Under the pieces are notes generated by a model. That model had not been told where the DNA came from and did not search any database. It saw nothing but the letters and a program-made list of their open reading frames with translations. Made by a program: the position numbers and the translations under genes. DNA of 64,000 bases from Persicaria tinctoria. Lineage: Eukaryota; Streptophyta; Magnoliopsida; Caryophyllales; Polygonaceae. The stretch lies in NCBI GenBank assembly GCA_037127255.1, contig JBANSL010000010.1, positions 33,004,120 to 33,068,119 of the forward strand, given 5' to 3'. This document shows, piece by piece, positions 34,660 through 45,620 of the stretch (its first letter is position 1; every line of letters begins with the position of its first letter).

Positions 34660-35675
34660 GTGTCGAAATTCATAGTGCATTGAAGCAAATGCACCCTAGC
34701 AGAGCCCTGGGTCCTGACGGATTACACGCTGTCTTTTATCAGCGATTCTAGAGCATTGTCGGGCCTGATGTCGTCTCCTACATTCAGGACTGGTGGCGCA
34801 TGGGTTCCTCTCTGGATGACATCAATTCCAAAATGGTTACCCTTATTCCTAAAATCAAGAACCCAAAAAAAATCGTTGATTTCTGGCCAATTAGTTTGTG
34901 CAATGTTCTTTACAAACTCATCACGAAGGTATTGGTTAATCGACTCAAGCCTCTACTTGATCAGATCATTTCCCTTTCTCATAGCGCCTTCATTATCGGT
35001 CGTTCAATCACTGATAATGCGCTCATTGCCATGGAAGTCTTTCATTACATGAAAGTTAAAACAACCGGTTTCAGCGGGGCTATGGCTTTGAAACTCGACA
35101 TGAGTAAGGCTTTTGATCAGATGGAATGGGCTTATTTGAGAAAGATTATGACTCAGCTCGGATTTGATGAGTTGTGGGTATCCAAGGTTATGAGTTGTGT
35201 ACAAGGGGCGCGATATTCTTTCAAGATCAATGGGGCTATTGATGGCCTGGTTATTCCTTCACGGGGGCTGCGCCAGGAAGACCCTTTATCCCCTATTATG
35301 TTCATAATAGGTGTCGAGAGGTTCTCCTCTATGATCACGACAGCAGTTCGTTCTTCTTGCCTCCATGGGGTACCGGTTTGTAGGGGTTCGCCGGCTATAC
35401 CCCATTTGTTCTTTGTAGATGGCAACCTCTTATTCGCCAAAGCTACTTCGGAAGAATGCTCTAAGATAATTGAGCTTCGGGTCAGAAAATTAACTTGCAG
35501 AAGTCGGGAGTAGCCTTTAGCGCCAACCTGTCTGTCTCAGCCTGGGAAAATCTTGCTTCGTCTTTGGGGGTGAAACGAGTGGACAAGCATTCCAAGTACT
35601 TGGGACTACCGGCTACCATTGGGTGTTCAAAAAAGCCCATTTTTTCTTTCATCAAGGATCGCATCCGTAAAAAGG
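34660..35675 (+). pseudogene. LINE reverse transcriptase, first part
   Basis: The plus strand encodes RT motifs: ALGPDGLHAVFYQRF then a stop at 34749, FWPISLCNVLYKLITKVLVNRL, ALKLDMSKAFDQMEW and SRGLRQEDPLSPIMF. At the active site the expected F/Y-A-D-D is replaced by FFVDGN (about 35411-35428), which loses the second catalytic aspartate. The frame shifts at about 35490 into a second frame carrying LGLPATIGCSKKPIFSF, and ends at RIRKK where the LTR-type element is inserted. Confidence 0.9.
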
Positions 35676-35982
35676 TGTTGTAGGAGGAAATTGAGACGTG
35701 CAATAAAATACGAATAAATCAAAGCAAACCAGATTTCATCCCTTGCAAATGATTACAAGACTCCCTCCCTATGCAGTAGTGGGAAGTCATGATCGATCCA
35801 CGAGGAAGCGTGTCAGCGGATCTCAGGTAGCTGTAAATCTCACAGACAGAAAAGTAGAAAGACAGAAAGAAAGACAAAAATAACAAAGCAAACACAGAAA
35901 ATGGTCGATATTGACAAGAAGGTACTCGATATTGACAAAGCACAGTGACGACAGAAAGCAAGCTCAGCAACAGAAACTCGAT

Positions 35983-36982
35983 CTCAACAAACTTCTACTC
36001 GATATCGACTAAGTGCTATTCGATATCGACTAACAATCCCAGAGATCGATAAAGACAGAAACTTTAAATTGCAAATTCTCGAACACAGAACTCAGATTTT
36101 CAATGAAATAAATCAATATACTAAAAGACTTCCAAAGCCAGGAGGGTATCAACACCACAACGATAACCATGGAAAGTAACACATAAAGGCATAAAAGATC
36201 ATGCTTTCCATCAAATAACTTTCGTTATTAACAAATAGGCATATAGAGGCTTTCGCATAAACCCTAATTGTTACTAACCCTTTTCACATAATTAACCCAA
36301 GTTGCATTAAGATCACTTTTGCTTCAATAACACAAACAAGGATCACCTTCAACTTTCGCAAAAGAATCATGCTCATAGGGATAGAAGACGAATTGCATAA
36401 AAAGATTGTACCTTTACCGCATCACCTTACATGGCTACCGTCGGGCTCACCCCGGCCCTAGAAGTGGGTGGACTACTCGCTCTCGACAAACTTCTACTCG
36501 ATAGCGACTAAGTGTTATTCGATATCGACTAACAATCCCCGAGATCGATAAAGACAGAAACTTTAAATTGCAAATTCTCGAACACAGAACTCAGATTTTC
36601 AATGAAATAAATCAATATACTAAAAGACTTCCAAAGCCAGGAGGGTATCAACACCACAACGATAACCATGGAAAGTAACACATAAAGGCATAAAAGATCA
36701 TGCTTTTCATCAAATAACTTTCGTTATTAACAAATAGGCATATAGAGGCTTTCGCATAAAGCCTAATTGTTACTAACCCTTTTCACATAATTAACCCAAG
36801 TTGCATTAAGATCACTTTTGCTTCAATAACACAAACAGGGATCACCTTCAACTTTCGCAAAAGAATCATGCTCATAGGGATAGAAGACGAATTGCATAAA
36901 AAGATTGTACCTTTACCGCATCACCTTACATGGCTACCGTCGGGCTCACCCCGGCCCTAGAAGTGGGTGGACTACTCGCTCT
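35983..36982. repeat. 499-bp tandem duplication within the LTR-type element
   Basis: The segment from about 35983 to 36482 is repeated almost unchanged at 36483-36982. Anchor sequences such as ACTTCTACTC (35991 and 36490) and GAAGTGGGTG (36461 and 36960) are both offset by 499. The few differences (for example GATATC against GATAGC) show little time since duplication. Confidence 0.92.
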
Positions 36983-37390
36983 TCATCGCAATGGCAGACA
37001 TCTTTGATGAAAAAGAACTAACTTGCATTAATAAACTCAAACAAACTTACAATCTCTTCTCCTTCTCTCTCTACTTGTGACTAATTGTCTCTGAAATTAA
37101 ATGAATAAAAAACCAGCCCCTAAGGCTTTATTTATAGTGCTCAAACCCCGCTAATCAAGGTAAGAAAGTCTATCTATATCTATATCTACTTTATCTTATA
37201 ACATAAAGATAAAACATGGAATAAAAGAATTAAATCAACTACGATTATATCTAAAGTGGATAAATCTTCCTTGGACTTGATAGATCTTGATACATGTGGA
37301 TAGAATTTGGTCTCAAAAATATCTCCATTGGATTCGGGATAGAAACTTAACATGAAGTCGGTTAAGCTCGGAATCCGCCGCCGTGGGTCC

Positions 37391-37730
37391 AGTCGATATT
37401 GACTTGGTTAAGTCGATATTGACATGTGCTTCCTCGATTTCTCTTCAGCTGGTCGATATTGACTCCAGAGATTAAAATCAAGTTGATTTGTACTCGATAT
37501 CGAGTTGAGTTACTCGATATTGACTAGCATGTCTCAGCTCCAGCTTTCTTGACTCGATTCCAGGACGTTGACTCGATATGGGGAACTCGATATTGACTTG
37601 GTTAAGTCGATATTGACCACTGTTCTTCAGCATTGTTGATTCTGGCCAACTCTGAGTCGATTTGGAGAATTTTGACCTAAATCTGGTCGATATTGAGTGT
37701 GCTTGGTCGATATCGACCAGTCTTCTCAGC
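37391..37730. repeat. Cluster of about ten TCGATATTGAC / TCGATATCGA motifs
   Basis: Short dispersed copies of GTCGATATTGAC and its palindromic relative TCGATATCGA occur roughly every 20-80 bp. More copies lie at 35900-36050, and diverged GTCGATCTCGAG copies lie in the other family member (about 430-590). They sit upstream of the inferred minus-strand TATA box, the position of LTR enhancer repeats. Confidence 0.7.
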
Positions 37731-38102
37731 ATCCTCCTATGTTCTTGAAACGCACTTTCCTGAGTTCTCGTTCGTCGGATTGACGCATATGACCATGCGT
37801 TAGAAATCTCTTTTTGAGGGCTACGACTCTCATGAAGACATCAAAGCTTGATTCAGAATGATGAATGGTGAAAAATGCCCTTTTCTCCAGCTGCACCATC
37901 CTTAGCTTCTTCATGACTTTCCTTTAAGCGCCAAAGTGCATCCGATTTCTGCGAAATATAACAAAAATTTGTGTAGACTCCATAATTTGGCAAATAAGTG
38001 TAAAGTACATAGATTCTATATTATTCTAACCCAAATGCGTGCAATGTATGCAGAAAACGATATAAAAGTTACTGTAAAACTTGGCAGATTCAGCTCACAA
38101 CA

Positions 38103-39860
38103 AAAGGTTCAGGGCTGGAAGGAAAAGCTTCTTTCCTCGGTCGGGAAGGAAGTATTGATCAAATCTGTGCTTCAGAGCATTCCCGTTTATGTCATGAGTG
38201 TGTATCGCCTTCCGGGCGGCCTTATTGACAAGATCCATAGCCTTTTGGCTCGTTTCTGGTGGGGATCCTCGGAGACTAACCGGAAGATCCATTGGTGCTC
38301 GTGGACGGATCTCTACTCTCCCAAAAACCATGGTGGAATGGGGTTCCATGACTTGCGATTATTCAATCAGGCGCTGCTGGCCCGGCAAGGCTGGCGCCTC
38401 GGCCTCGAGTGCTTTTCCTCGTCTTTTTACGCCATCTACAAGGCCAAGCACTTCAGGCACTCCACCTTTTTGCAAGCTTATCGGGGTCACCGGCCTAGCT
38501 ATTCTTGGAGTAGTATATGGGGGGCGAAGTCCCTTCTCCGGGAAGACCTTGGTTGGAGGGTTGGGAATGATCACGCCATCGAAGCCTTTACGGACCTATG
38601 GGTGCCTGTCGGAACGGGAATGCAGTGCCCAACACTTGCGCCCGGAATGCACCCAGATGTGACAGTCTCGGAATTCATTGACCCATCATCTCATTCATGG
38701 GATGTACTGGCTCTCTCTGCGGCTTTCTTGCCAACGGATGTGAATCACATTGTCACAATTCCTCTTAGCCATTGCTCACCACCGGATGTGCAAATCTGGT
38801 TCCCTCATAAGTCTGGTGTCATCTCGGTGAAATCGGCGTACTGGCTTGGCTACATGGGGTCGAGATAAGTGCCTACAGGCGAGGATTGGCGCTGCATTTG
38901 GCGCCTCCACCTCCCTCCTAAGGTACTTAACTTTGCTTGGCGGATGTGCTCCAATTTCTTGAGTGTGGCAGCAAACTTATACGCCAAGCGGATTGTGGCG
39001 TCTCCCGTCTGCACTCGTTATGACTCCGGCAATGAGACGGTTTGGCATGCCCTGTTTACATGTCCTTTCTCGGCGGTGGCCTGGGTGCGTTCCTCCTCGG
39101 CTACCCTCGTAGCCTCCAGGACTGATCATACACCATTGAGTGTCCTTGATCAAGTGCATTCGGCGCTAGGAGAGTCATGGGTATGTGATTTACTTACCAA
39201 TGCCTGGATAGCTTGGACACTTCGTAACAACGCTATGTTCTCGGATGTTGCATGTAATGCAGAGGTTCTACGAGATGGATTCAGAAGGCTTGTTTCTGAT
39301 TTTCGGTGCACCTTCACCACCCCTTTACAACGTGATCCCCCACGGCCGAATCCTTCAACCTGGGTTGCTCCACCTCTAGGATTCCTTAAATTTAATACAG
39401 ACGCGGCTCTTCTTCACGGGTCGGTCTGTCTGGGCGCAGTTCTCCGTGACCACTTTGGTGTAATACTTATAGCGGCTTCGAAACGCTTCTTGGGGACAAT
39501 CTCAGTGGCCTTGGCGGAAGCTTCGACCCTTCTATTCGGCATTCAGTCCATTGCCTGTCTCAATTGGGATCACTTGCAAATCGAGTATGATGACTCCAAC
39601 CTCATTCAGCGGCTCCTTTGCCAAGGGCATAGCACCTCTTATGTAGACCTTGTATGCGAGGACATCCTCGAGCAATTCCCCACCTATACTACTGTATCTT
39701 TCCTACACGTGCGTAGATCGGCTAATACCGTCGCTCATTTTGCGGCAAGACTATTACCTACCGCTGACAGCCTGACACTACTTGTATATGGTTCGATCAA
39801 TTTCCACAGGGTCTCATTGGTCTTGCGGAAATCGATCTCATTTGATATATATACTGCACT
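38103..39860 (+). pseudogene. LINE ORF2 tail: post-RT region, zinc-binding-like segment and RNase H
   Basis: The frame resumes after the insertion with VQGWKEKLLSSVGKEVLIKS, PVYVMSVYRLP, FWWGSSETNRKIHW, then GGMGFHDLRLFNQALLARQ. A stop at 38866-38868 splits the ORF. The second half has the segment WRMCSNFLSVAANL / NETVWHALFTCPF and an RNase H domain (KFNTDAALLHGS, LAEASTLLFG, IEYDDSNLIQ, RSANTVAHFAAR). The poly(A) tail begins at about 39868. Confidence 0.9.
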
Positions 39861-39898
39861 TGATTTCAAAAAAAAAAAAAAAGAACCAAACTATGAAA

Positions 39899-40374
39899 GG
39901 TACGTAGTTTTTCCAAAATAACCCTAATAATAAACTATGAAAGAACCAAACTGTATAATTTTGTTTGAGTGAAGCTTACACATGATTTGAGAATAAAAAA
40001 CGATTTTTCAAAAGTTACAATTTTACTTATGAATTGAATAATGAATATTAAAATTTTAAAATACGTAGAAGTATACATAATTGAGATCATTAATTAAGCC
40101 ATAAAATTTACACAGTATATGAATAGCTGGTTTCTAGTTGAGAGAAAGAAAGAGAGGGATTTGACTGCAAATATAATTGTGCAATTTTATAAAAGTTAAA
40201 TAAGTTTTTCTTGTTAGTTGGCGAAAATTAGGACATCTGTTTAACTCACATCAAATCCTAGATAATTACAAGAAAGCTCCTCCTTTTATACATCATCAAA
40301 TTCCAACTAAGATCATTCCTAGCTATTCCTCGCTTAGTCGACCGTTTGATTTGCAACTCTCATACAATAGTAGA
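39899..40374. other. Intergenic AT-rich DNA
   Basis: No gene seen. A partial repeat of the LINE target sequence (AAGAACCAAACT) lies near 39943. Confidence 0.45.
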
Positions 40375-40382
40375 CATCTGAC

Positions 40383-40445
40383 CAGGGCCGGACCTGAATA
40401 CAGGCCCAAGAGGCCTTGGTCTCGGGCACTATAGGCCTAGGGGGC

Positions 40446-40480
<35 letters not shown>

Positions 40481-41796
40481 TATATATATATATTAAAAAA
40501 AAATTCGGATACTTACCAACTGAGTGGGAAGGGCACGCTCGGGAAAAAAAAGGAAAGGAAAAGGAATGGAAACGCTGCGTTGTGAAATTAAAAAAAAAAA
40601 CGAACAGTTCTTGTTCTAGCAGGCGATTCGCAAGAGAAGTTAGAGAACGCCACAACAGGGCCGGAAATCCGGCATCCAGGCAGGCTCCCCGGCGTCGGCG
40701 GCGGTCGGCCTCTCCCTCCAACCGCATCCCGCCAGCGCAAGCCTGCAGGCTCCATCGCGGTCTAGTTCCTGGCGCGGCGGTGCCGTCCCGTGAGCCAAGT
40801 CTTCGCTCTAGTCTTCCGTCTTCGCAAATCGCATCGCCCTGGCTGACAGCTTCTCGGCTCCCTCTTGTCTCTTAAAGTGAATGGTTGAAGACGAAATCAG
40901 GTATAATTTCTCAATTTCATCCTATGTTGGTCGAATTATTTGGATTTGAATTCATTTTGGATTTAAAAGAGTGCGAAATTAGGGTTTTGGAATTAGGAAT
41001 TCGGAATTGAATTTGTATGATTTAGGATTTGAATTTGTTTTGGATATAGGATTGAATTTGTAGGGTTGTAGAATTGAATTTGTAGGATTTAGGATTTGGA
41101 TTTGGATTTGGATTTGGATTGTGTCTGACAAATAGCATTTACAACTTGTAAGGTAGTGCATATGGGAAAGCAATTGTCTGGAGCTAAGAAGAGGAAATTG
41201 AAGGAGCAACGAGATGCATTAACTCGATTCAATCGCCGACCGCCTACTCGGTAGTCACCCGCACCGAATCACCACCGAAATGCATAATTGTATGTTCGTT
41301 CTCGTTGAATTTTGATATCAATTCGATAGCTAGGGTTTCTGATGATTCGATCTCACTTTTCTGCAATAGGTTAAGGTAATTACAATTTACAAAATATTCA
41401 CTAAAGGCGTTGTTGCTGTTTGCTTTCAATTTTGTGTGCTACTTTGCTGTCGTTGCTGCTGTTTGAGATTGAGTGTTTGATGTCAATTGAATTACTGTCA
41501 TAAGCAATTGTAATACTCACTTGCTGTTTGATTTTAGTTGCAAAAATTAGCACTTAATTTTATCAAAATTCGAAAATTATTGGTAACCTTTGTTAAAAAA
41601 AATCAACACTGAATTTTGATTTCAATTGAGTTACTGACTACTGTCATAAGTCCTTGTTGCTGAATTTTTGGAACTTTCCTATATTTATCCGGTGATGTGT
41701 TTTTGTTTTTTATAGTTTGATGTTTCCTTTGTTATGATTGAAAGGGCCCATTTTGAAAACTCACCTCGGGCATTCAAAATCTCAAGTCCGGCCCTG
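40383..41796. mobile_element. Non-autonomous hAT transposon
   Basis: The ends CAGGGCCGGACCTGA and TCAAGTCCGGCCCTG are inverted copies of 15 bp with one mismatch. They are flanked by a perfect 8-bp duplication CATCTGAC (40375-40382 and 41797-41804). This is diagnostic of a hAT-superfamily insertion of 1414 bp. No transposase is encoded. It contains an (AT)n microsatellite, a GC-rich island (about 40620-40870) and a short array of GGATTT units near 41090-41120. Confidence 0.92.
40448..40493. repeat. (AT)n microsatellite
   Basis: An almost uninterrupted alternating A/T run inside the hAT element, broken by a single G. Confidence 0.9.
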
Positions 41797-41804
41797 CATC
41801 TGAC

Positions 41805-42600
41805 TATATGAATTGTCATCTAATGGTCTGTTTGGCAGTAGCATTTTAGAGAGTTAGATAGAGCATTTTGCATTTTTCTAGAAAAACGCTCTTCGGAACT
41901 GTGTTTGACAGGGTAACATCATTTTCAGAAATGCTCAGCATTCATCACCCTCAAAAGCTTTGGAGCGTTTCATCAGCCGCTCATATCTGAAAGTATTCGA
42001 TGAAATTGTAGAGCATTCGCCGATGAAATTAAAAGATGGAATTATCCCTCTCCTCTCTTCAATTTCTGTCTTCGCAGAAGTTGTAGTCGATTCATTTTCA
42101 TCTTCGCATAAGCTTTTGCAATCAATTCATGAAGCTCCTTCCAGGAGAGTCTCACGATGACAAACTTTGATCTCGCGGTAAGGTTAATTTGCAAGCTTTG
42201 CAATCAATCGATTTCTCATCTTGCTTTTGAAAATCACTGATATCCATTACCTTTTGTTGGCAGAGGCTCTTCGCATGTTTCATTTCGCTTTCTCCACCAA
42301 GCGTTTTCACTTTCACATTCTACCTTGAATACGTAAATAAAGAGCGACCATTCCGGGATTCGAACCGGGGACTTATGGGTACTACCCACAAGTCCTTTGT
42401 TTCCCACTTTCACATTCTTCCGGTAATAGCAAAATTCCGCTTTCTCACTCTTTGTTTCCCACTTTGTCTTGATGCAATTTCGATTTGCATTAATCCTAAT
42501 TTTCAATTTACATAAAACCCTAACTTTTGATTTTTATGATCGGACTGATTTGAATTACTTAATTAAAATTGAGTGTTGTTGCATAAACAAATTAGAATGA
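41805..42600. other. Intergenic DNA with a tRNA-like T-arm remnant
   Basis: No coding gene is recognised. At about 42348-42385, on the minus strand, the sequence contains CCCCGGTTCGAATCCCGG, which has the form of a tRNA T-stem and loop (RNA polymerase III box B). The rest of a cloverleaf is not visible, so a SINE or tRNA-derived relic is the most that can be said. Confidence 0.3.
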
Positions 42601-42604
42601 AATT

Positions 42605-42880
42605 GGGTTTTTAGAGGGATGAACAGAAGGGTAAATTACATGTGTAATTCTCAATATATTTCCATTATTTGAGGTTTTCTAGAGGGATGAACAAAATCAA
42701 AGTATTATTGGAATTTTTCCAGTATTTGGGGTTTTATAGAGATGAATCAAATTGGGTTTTCTAGAGGGATGAATAGAAGGGTAAATTACATGTGTGATTC
42801 TCAATATCTTTCCATTATTTGAGGTTTTCTAGAGGGATGAACATAATCAAAGTATTGGTCGAATTTTTCCAATATTCTGA
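42605..42880 (+). repeat. Direct duplication, 150-bp spacing
   Basis: A block containing GTAAATTACATGTGT occurs at 42631 and 42781 with similar flanks (CTAGAGGGATGAA... and TTTCCATTATTTGAGG). The blocks are adjacent, making a two-copy tandem repeat. Confidence 0.85.
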
Positions 42881-44009
42881 TAGTAGTATTGTATGATACA
42901 TTGCTGACTATTTTTGTTGTGTATGTGCTTTGCACTTCCAAATACCCTAAGTGCCATTTCCCACGAAGTACTCTTCTTTTTTATTAGTCGCATTAATTAC
43001 TCAGAGACTATCACCTAAGGCTGCCAACTTACAATCACCTTCAATGATCGGTTCAGTGACAGAGCTAGAAAATTTTTGGAGGGGGCACAATCATACATGT
43101 ACAAAATCTTTTTGGATTAAATTGATAAAAATAATTATATATAATACAATAATAATAAATGATGTTATTTAAAGATAAAATGCATGTCATCTGTTTATGA
43201 TAAAATGCTATTATTATTTTTTGCGCCTAAAAAAATGAATATAAATATATAAATGAAATATCCAGGAAAAAAATAACTAAATAAGTATAGGAAACACAAT
43301 ATAATAAATATTAAGTTAAGATTATGGTTGTTATATGAGCTGAGTAGCTAGAGCTTGACTTGAGTTTTGCTCAATCAAATATCGACTCGAGCATCATTTA
43401 CAAAATGAGCTGATTATGAGCACATTTTTATGCTCGATTCAAAGGTCGACTCGACTCGATTGAAACTTGATCAAATTAAATAGCGCAAATTTTGTGAAAT
43501 TAATGAGCAAGTTGCATAATACTTGCCAAAAAAAACTTAGCTCAAGATCGTTCATTTACTAAACAAGCCGAGTATGAGCTCGAGTTCAAATATAGCTTTA
43601 ACTCGAGTTCGACCCTAAATATAATCAAGCAATACTAGACTGGCATGGTATGACTCAAATAACTACCCTAGTCAATAAGGGTGGGCATAATTATTTGTAA
43701 TTGAAAAACTATTTTGACAAATTGAAAAATTGTTAAATTTTACGGTTAATTGTTTTGAAATAATCGGATATTCCAATAAGGTTAATGATTTGCTTTTTTT
43801 CCCCTCCAATTCAAAGCAATTACAATTAATTGCTTTAACTAATTGATTAATTGTTGTAATTATAAAAAAAAATAGTTTTTACTGTTCTCACTCTCCATTG
43901 CTTTTTTCTCTCTCCTCTCTCTCTTTTCCCGTTACCCTTTTTGGATCTCTCCATCGCCGGATCTTCCCCCATTCGCCTTCTTGCTCACACCATCACCGAC
44001 CGTGGACGA

Positions 44010-44304
44010 TTGACGATGGAAGAGGAAAAGCTCACATCCGCCATGGACGCTTTTGAGAACTTGGAGAAAACTAGAGAATGCCTATTTACGGAGTCGTATG
44101 GATGATTGACGATGGAAGAGGGAAAGCTCATGTCCGCCATGGACGCTTTCGAGAACCTGGAGCAAGTCGGAGAAGGTCTATTTACGAAGGAAGAGGACAT
44201 CCTCCATGGATGCTTTCGATGTCGTATGGTAAGGTTTACGGAGCAAAGGAGGAAGCCACTGGTAAGATCGTCACCCTCAAGAAGACTTGCAATAACAAAA
44301 TTAG
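44010..44304 (+). pseudogene. Duplicated first-exon fragment of a B-type cyclin-dependent kinase
   Basis: Plant CDKB kinases drive the G2/M transition. Two copies of MDAFENLE (start codons at 44043 and 44139, 96 bp apart) match the N-terminus of CDKB2-type kinases (MDAFEKLEKVGEG). The second copy reads on to QVGEG, is then interrupted by about 40 bp, and continues in another frame with SYGKVYGAKEEATGKIVTLKK, the ATP-binding glycine loop and invariant lysine. A possible 5' splice site follows at about 44305. The frameshift and duplication make it a pseudogene; no later kinase exons are nearby. Confidence 0.7.
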
Positions 44305-44711
44305 GTTTGTTCATTTCAATTCAAATACGGCTATTAGGTTTTGTTAATTGCAATAAAAATTAATTACAAAGGATCACCCCTACCAGTCAATATATAACTT
44401 GTTGCATTTATAACATATAATAATGTATAACCAGATATAAAAACTTTCAACTTGCGTAACTTCTTATCTAATTGTCGAAATGGTTAGTATAACCTCTCAT
44501 TTCGAAGCTCTCAAGATAAATTATAGTAAGTGAATGTTAATTTAAGTAAAATATAAAATCACTATGGTCTATAGAAACAAAATTAAAGTGATTACTATAC
44601 CTTTAATTTTTAAACATTCATAACTTTTTAATCAGACATCGGATTAGGGCGTATTATATATCAAAACAAAGTTAATCAACGAGGAGAATACAGTGAGATA
44701 ATTCGTCAAAT

Positions 44712-45232
44712 TATTGTGATGTCTTGGAACATTTGTCCCACATTGAAAAACACGAGAACCCGAGCCTTACATATAAGTCAGTGTGTGGGTCACTCCTCCT
44801 ATTGTCAATTGGTTTTAGGATGGAACCTCGCTGGTCTTGTGTGCTCGACTTGGGTGCGCATAATGCGCTCAGACGTGTGGACTCCCACGTTATATAGCCC
44901 ACCAGAATTTAACATGGTATCAGAGCGGTGCGGTTTGGGACCCTGGTCTACTGTTAGGCTAGTCGGCCTTAAGGCAAGATGTCAAGTGCAACTAGCATAT
45001 ATTGCGGGGCCAGACAGTTGCGCTTGAAGGGACGTGTTGTGATGTCTTGGAACATATGTCCCACATCGAAAAACACGAGAACCCGAGCCTTGCATATAAG
45101 TCAGTGGATCACTCCTTTTATTGTCAGTAGGTTTTATGATGGAATCCCGCTGGTCTTGTGTGCTCGGTTTGGGTGCGCATGATGCGCTCAGACGTGCGAA
45201 CCCCCATGTTATATGACCCACCGAAATAAACG
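44712..45232 (+). mobile_element. TRIM: miniature LTR retrotransposon
   Basis: Two direct LTRs of about 200 bp (44712-44914 and 45035-about 45232) share TTGTGATGTCTTGGAAC, TCCCACAT and CGCTGGTCTTGTGTGCTCG. The first is followed directly by the primer site TGGTATCAGAGC (44915-44926), and the second is preceded by a purine-rich CTTGAAGGGACG. The internal region is only about 120 bp and encodes nothing. These are the hallmarks of a terminal-repeat retrotransposon in miniature, dependent on other elements' enzymes. No target duplication is visible. Confidence 0.85.
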
Positions 45233-45263
45233 ACCCCCTAGCCCCTCCCTAGCTCTGCCCCTG

Positions 45264-45620
45264 AATTCAGGGTTAAAGCGATGAATAAATTTCAAGAAGT
45301 TAACACATCGAAAACAAGTACGGACATAATTTTGAAGTATTGGCGAACATAAAATGGGCCACTCGCCGTAGCTTGGGCTTATCGATAAGGCCCAGACCAT
45401 TGCGCTAAGGATGTCCAGAAGAAAATGGTTGTTTAGGTCCACAAAAATTAAAGGAAAACAAAAACCACATCATCGATGCATCCCAAGTCCCAATCCCATC
45501 ACCTCTCTATCCTAAAACTACATGTAGTCATGTACGAAATCCATTTCCAACGAATTAACGATATTAAAATCATCCAATTTTATCCTAAATTATTGAAAAA
45601 TTGTAATCCTACAAACAATA
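45264..45620. other. Intergenic DNA, no recognised feature
   Basis: Short non-family ORF only; nothing else supported. Confidence 0.4.

Larger units (their letters stand above)
35676..38102 (-). mobile_element. LTR-type element (copy B), complete, inserted into the LINE
   Basis: A 2427-bp unit beginning TGTTGTAGGAGG and ending CTCACAACA, flanked by a 5-bp duplication AAAGG (35671-35675, 38103-38107). Removing it rejoins the LINE frame as RIRKK-VQGWKEKLL. The family relation to 1-894 and a minus-strand TATA box (CTATAAATA, about 37130-37138) suggest the minus strand is sense. No gag or pol and no second LTR are visible, so a large solo LTR or a non-autonomous element are both possible. It contains a 499-bp tandem duplication and a cluster of TCGATATTGAC motifs. 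Confidence 0.8.
34636..39880 (+). mobile_element. 5'-truncated LINE with 18-bp target-site duplications, split by an LTR-type insertion
   Basis: The unit lies between direct repeats AAGAACCAAACTATGAAA at 34618-34635 and 39881-39898 and ends in a poly(A) run (39868-39882). It encodes only the second half of ORF2. Its sequence type differs from the other long LINE, so it represents another lineage. It is interrupted at 35676-38102 by a 2.4-kb element. Confidence 0.88.
43054..45263. mobile_element. Possible hAT-like element around the CDK fragment and TRIM
   Basis: The left end CAGTGACAGAGCTAG and an inverted right end CTAGCTCTGCCCCTG form the outline of a hAT terminal repeat pair. The 8-bp flanks do not match (GATCGGTT against AATTCAGG), so they may be ends of two different elements. 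The enclosed DNA includes a kinase exon fragment and a TRIM. Confidence 0.3.

Noticed and set aside
37478..37914. Minus-strand ORFs in the LTR-type element as genes
   Set aside because: They consist largely of the translated TCGATATTGAC motif repeats and lie in the presumed regulatory part of the element.
42345..42415. Nuclear tRNA gene on the minus strand
   Set aside because: Only a T-arm-like CCCCGGTTCGAATCCCGG is present; the D-arm and acceptor stem are missing.
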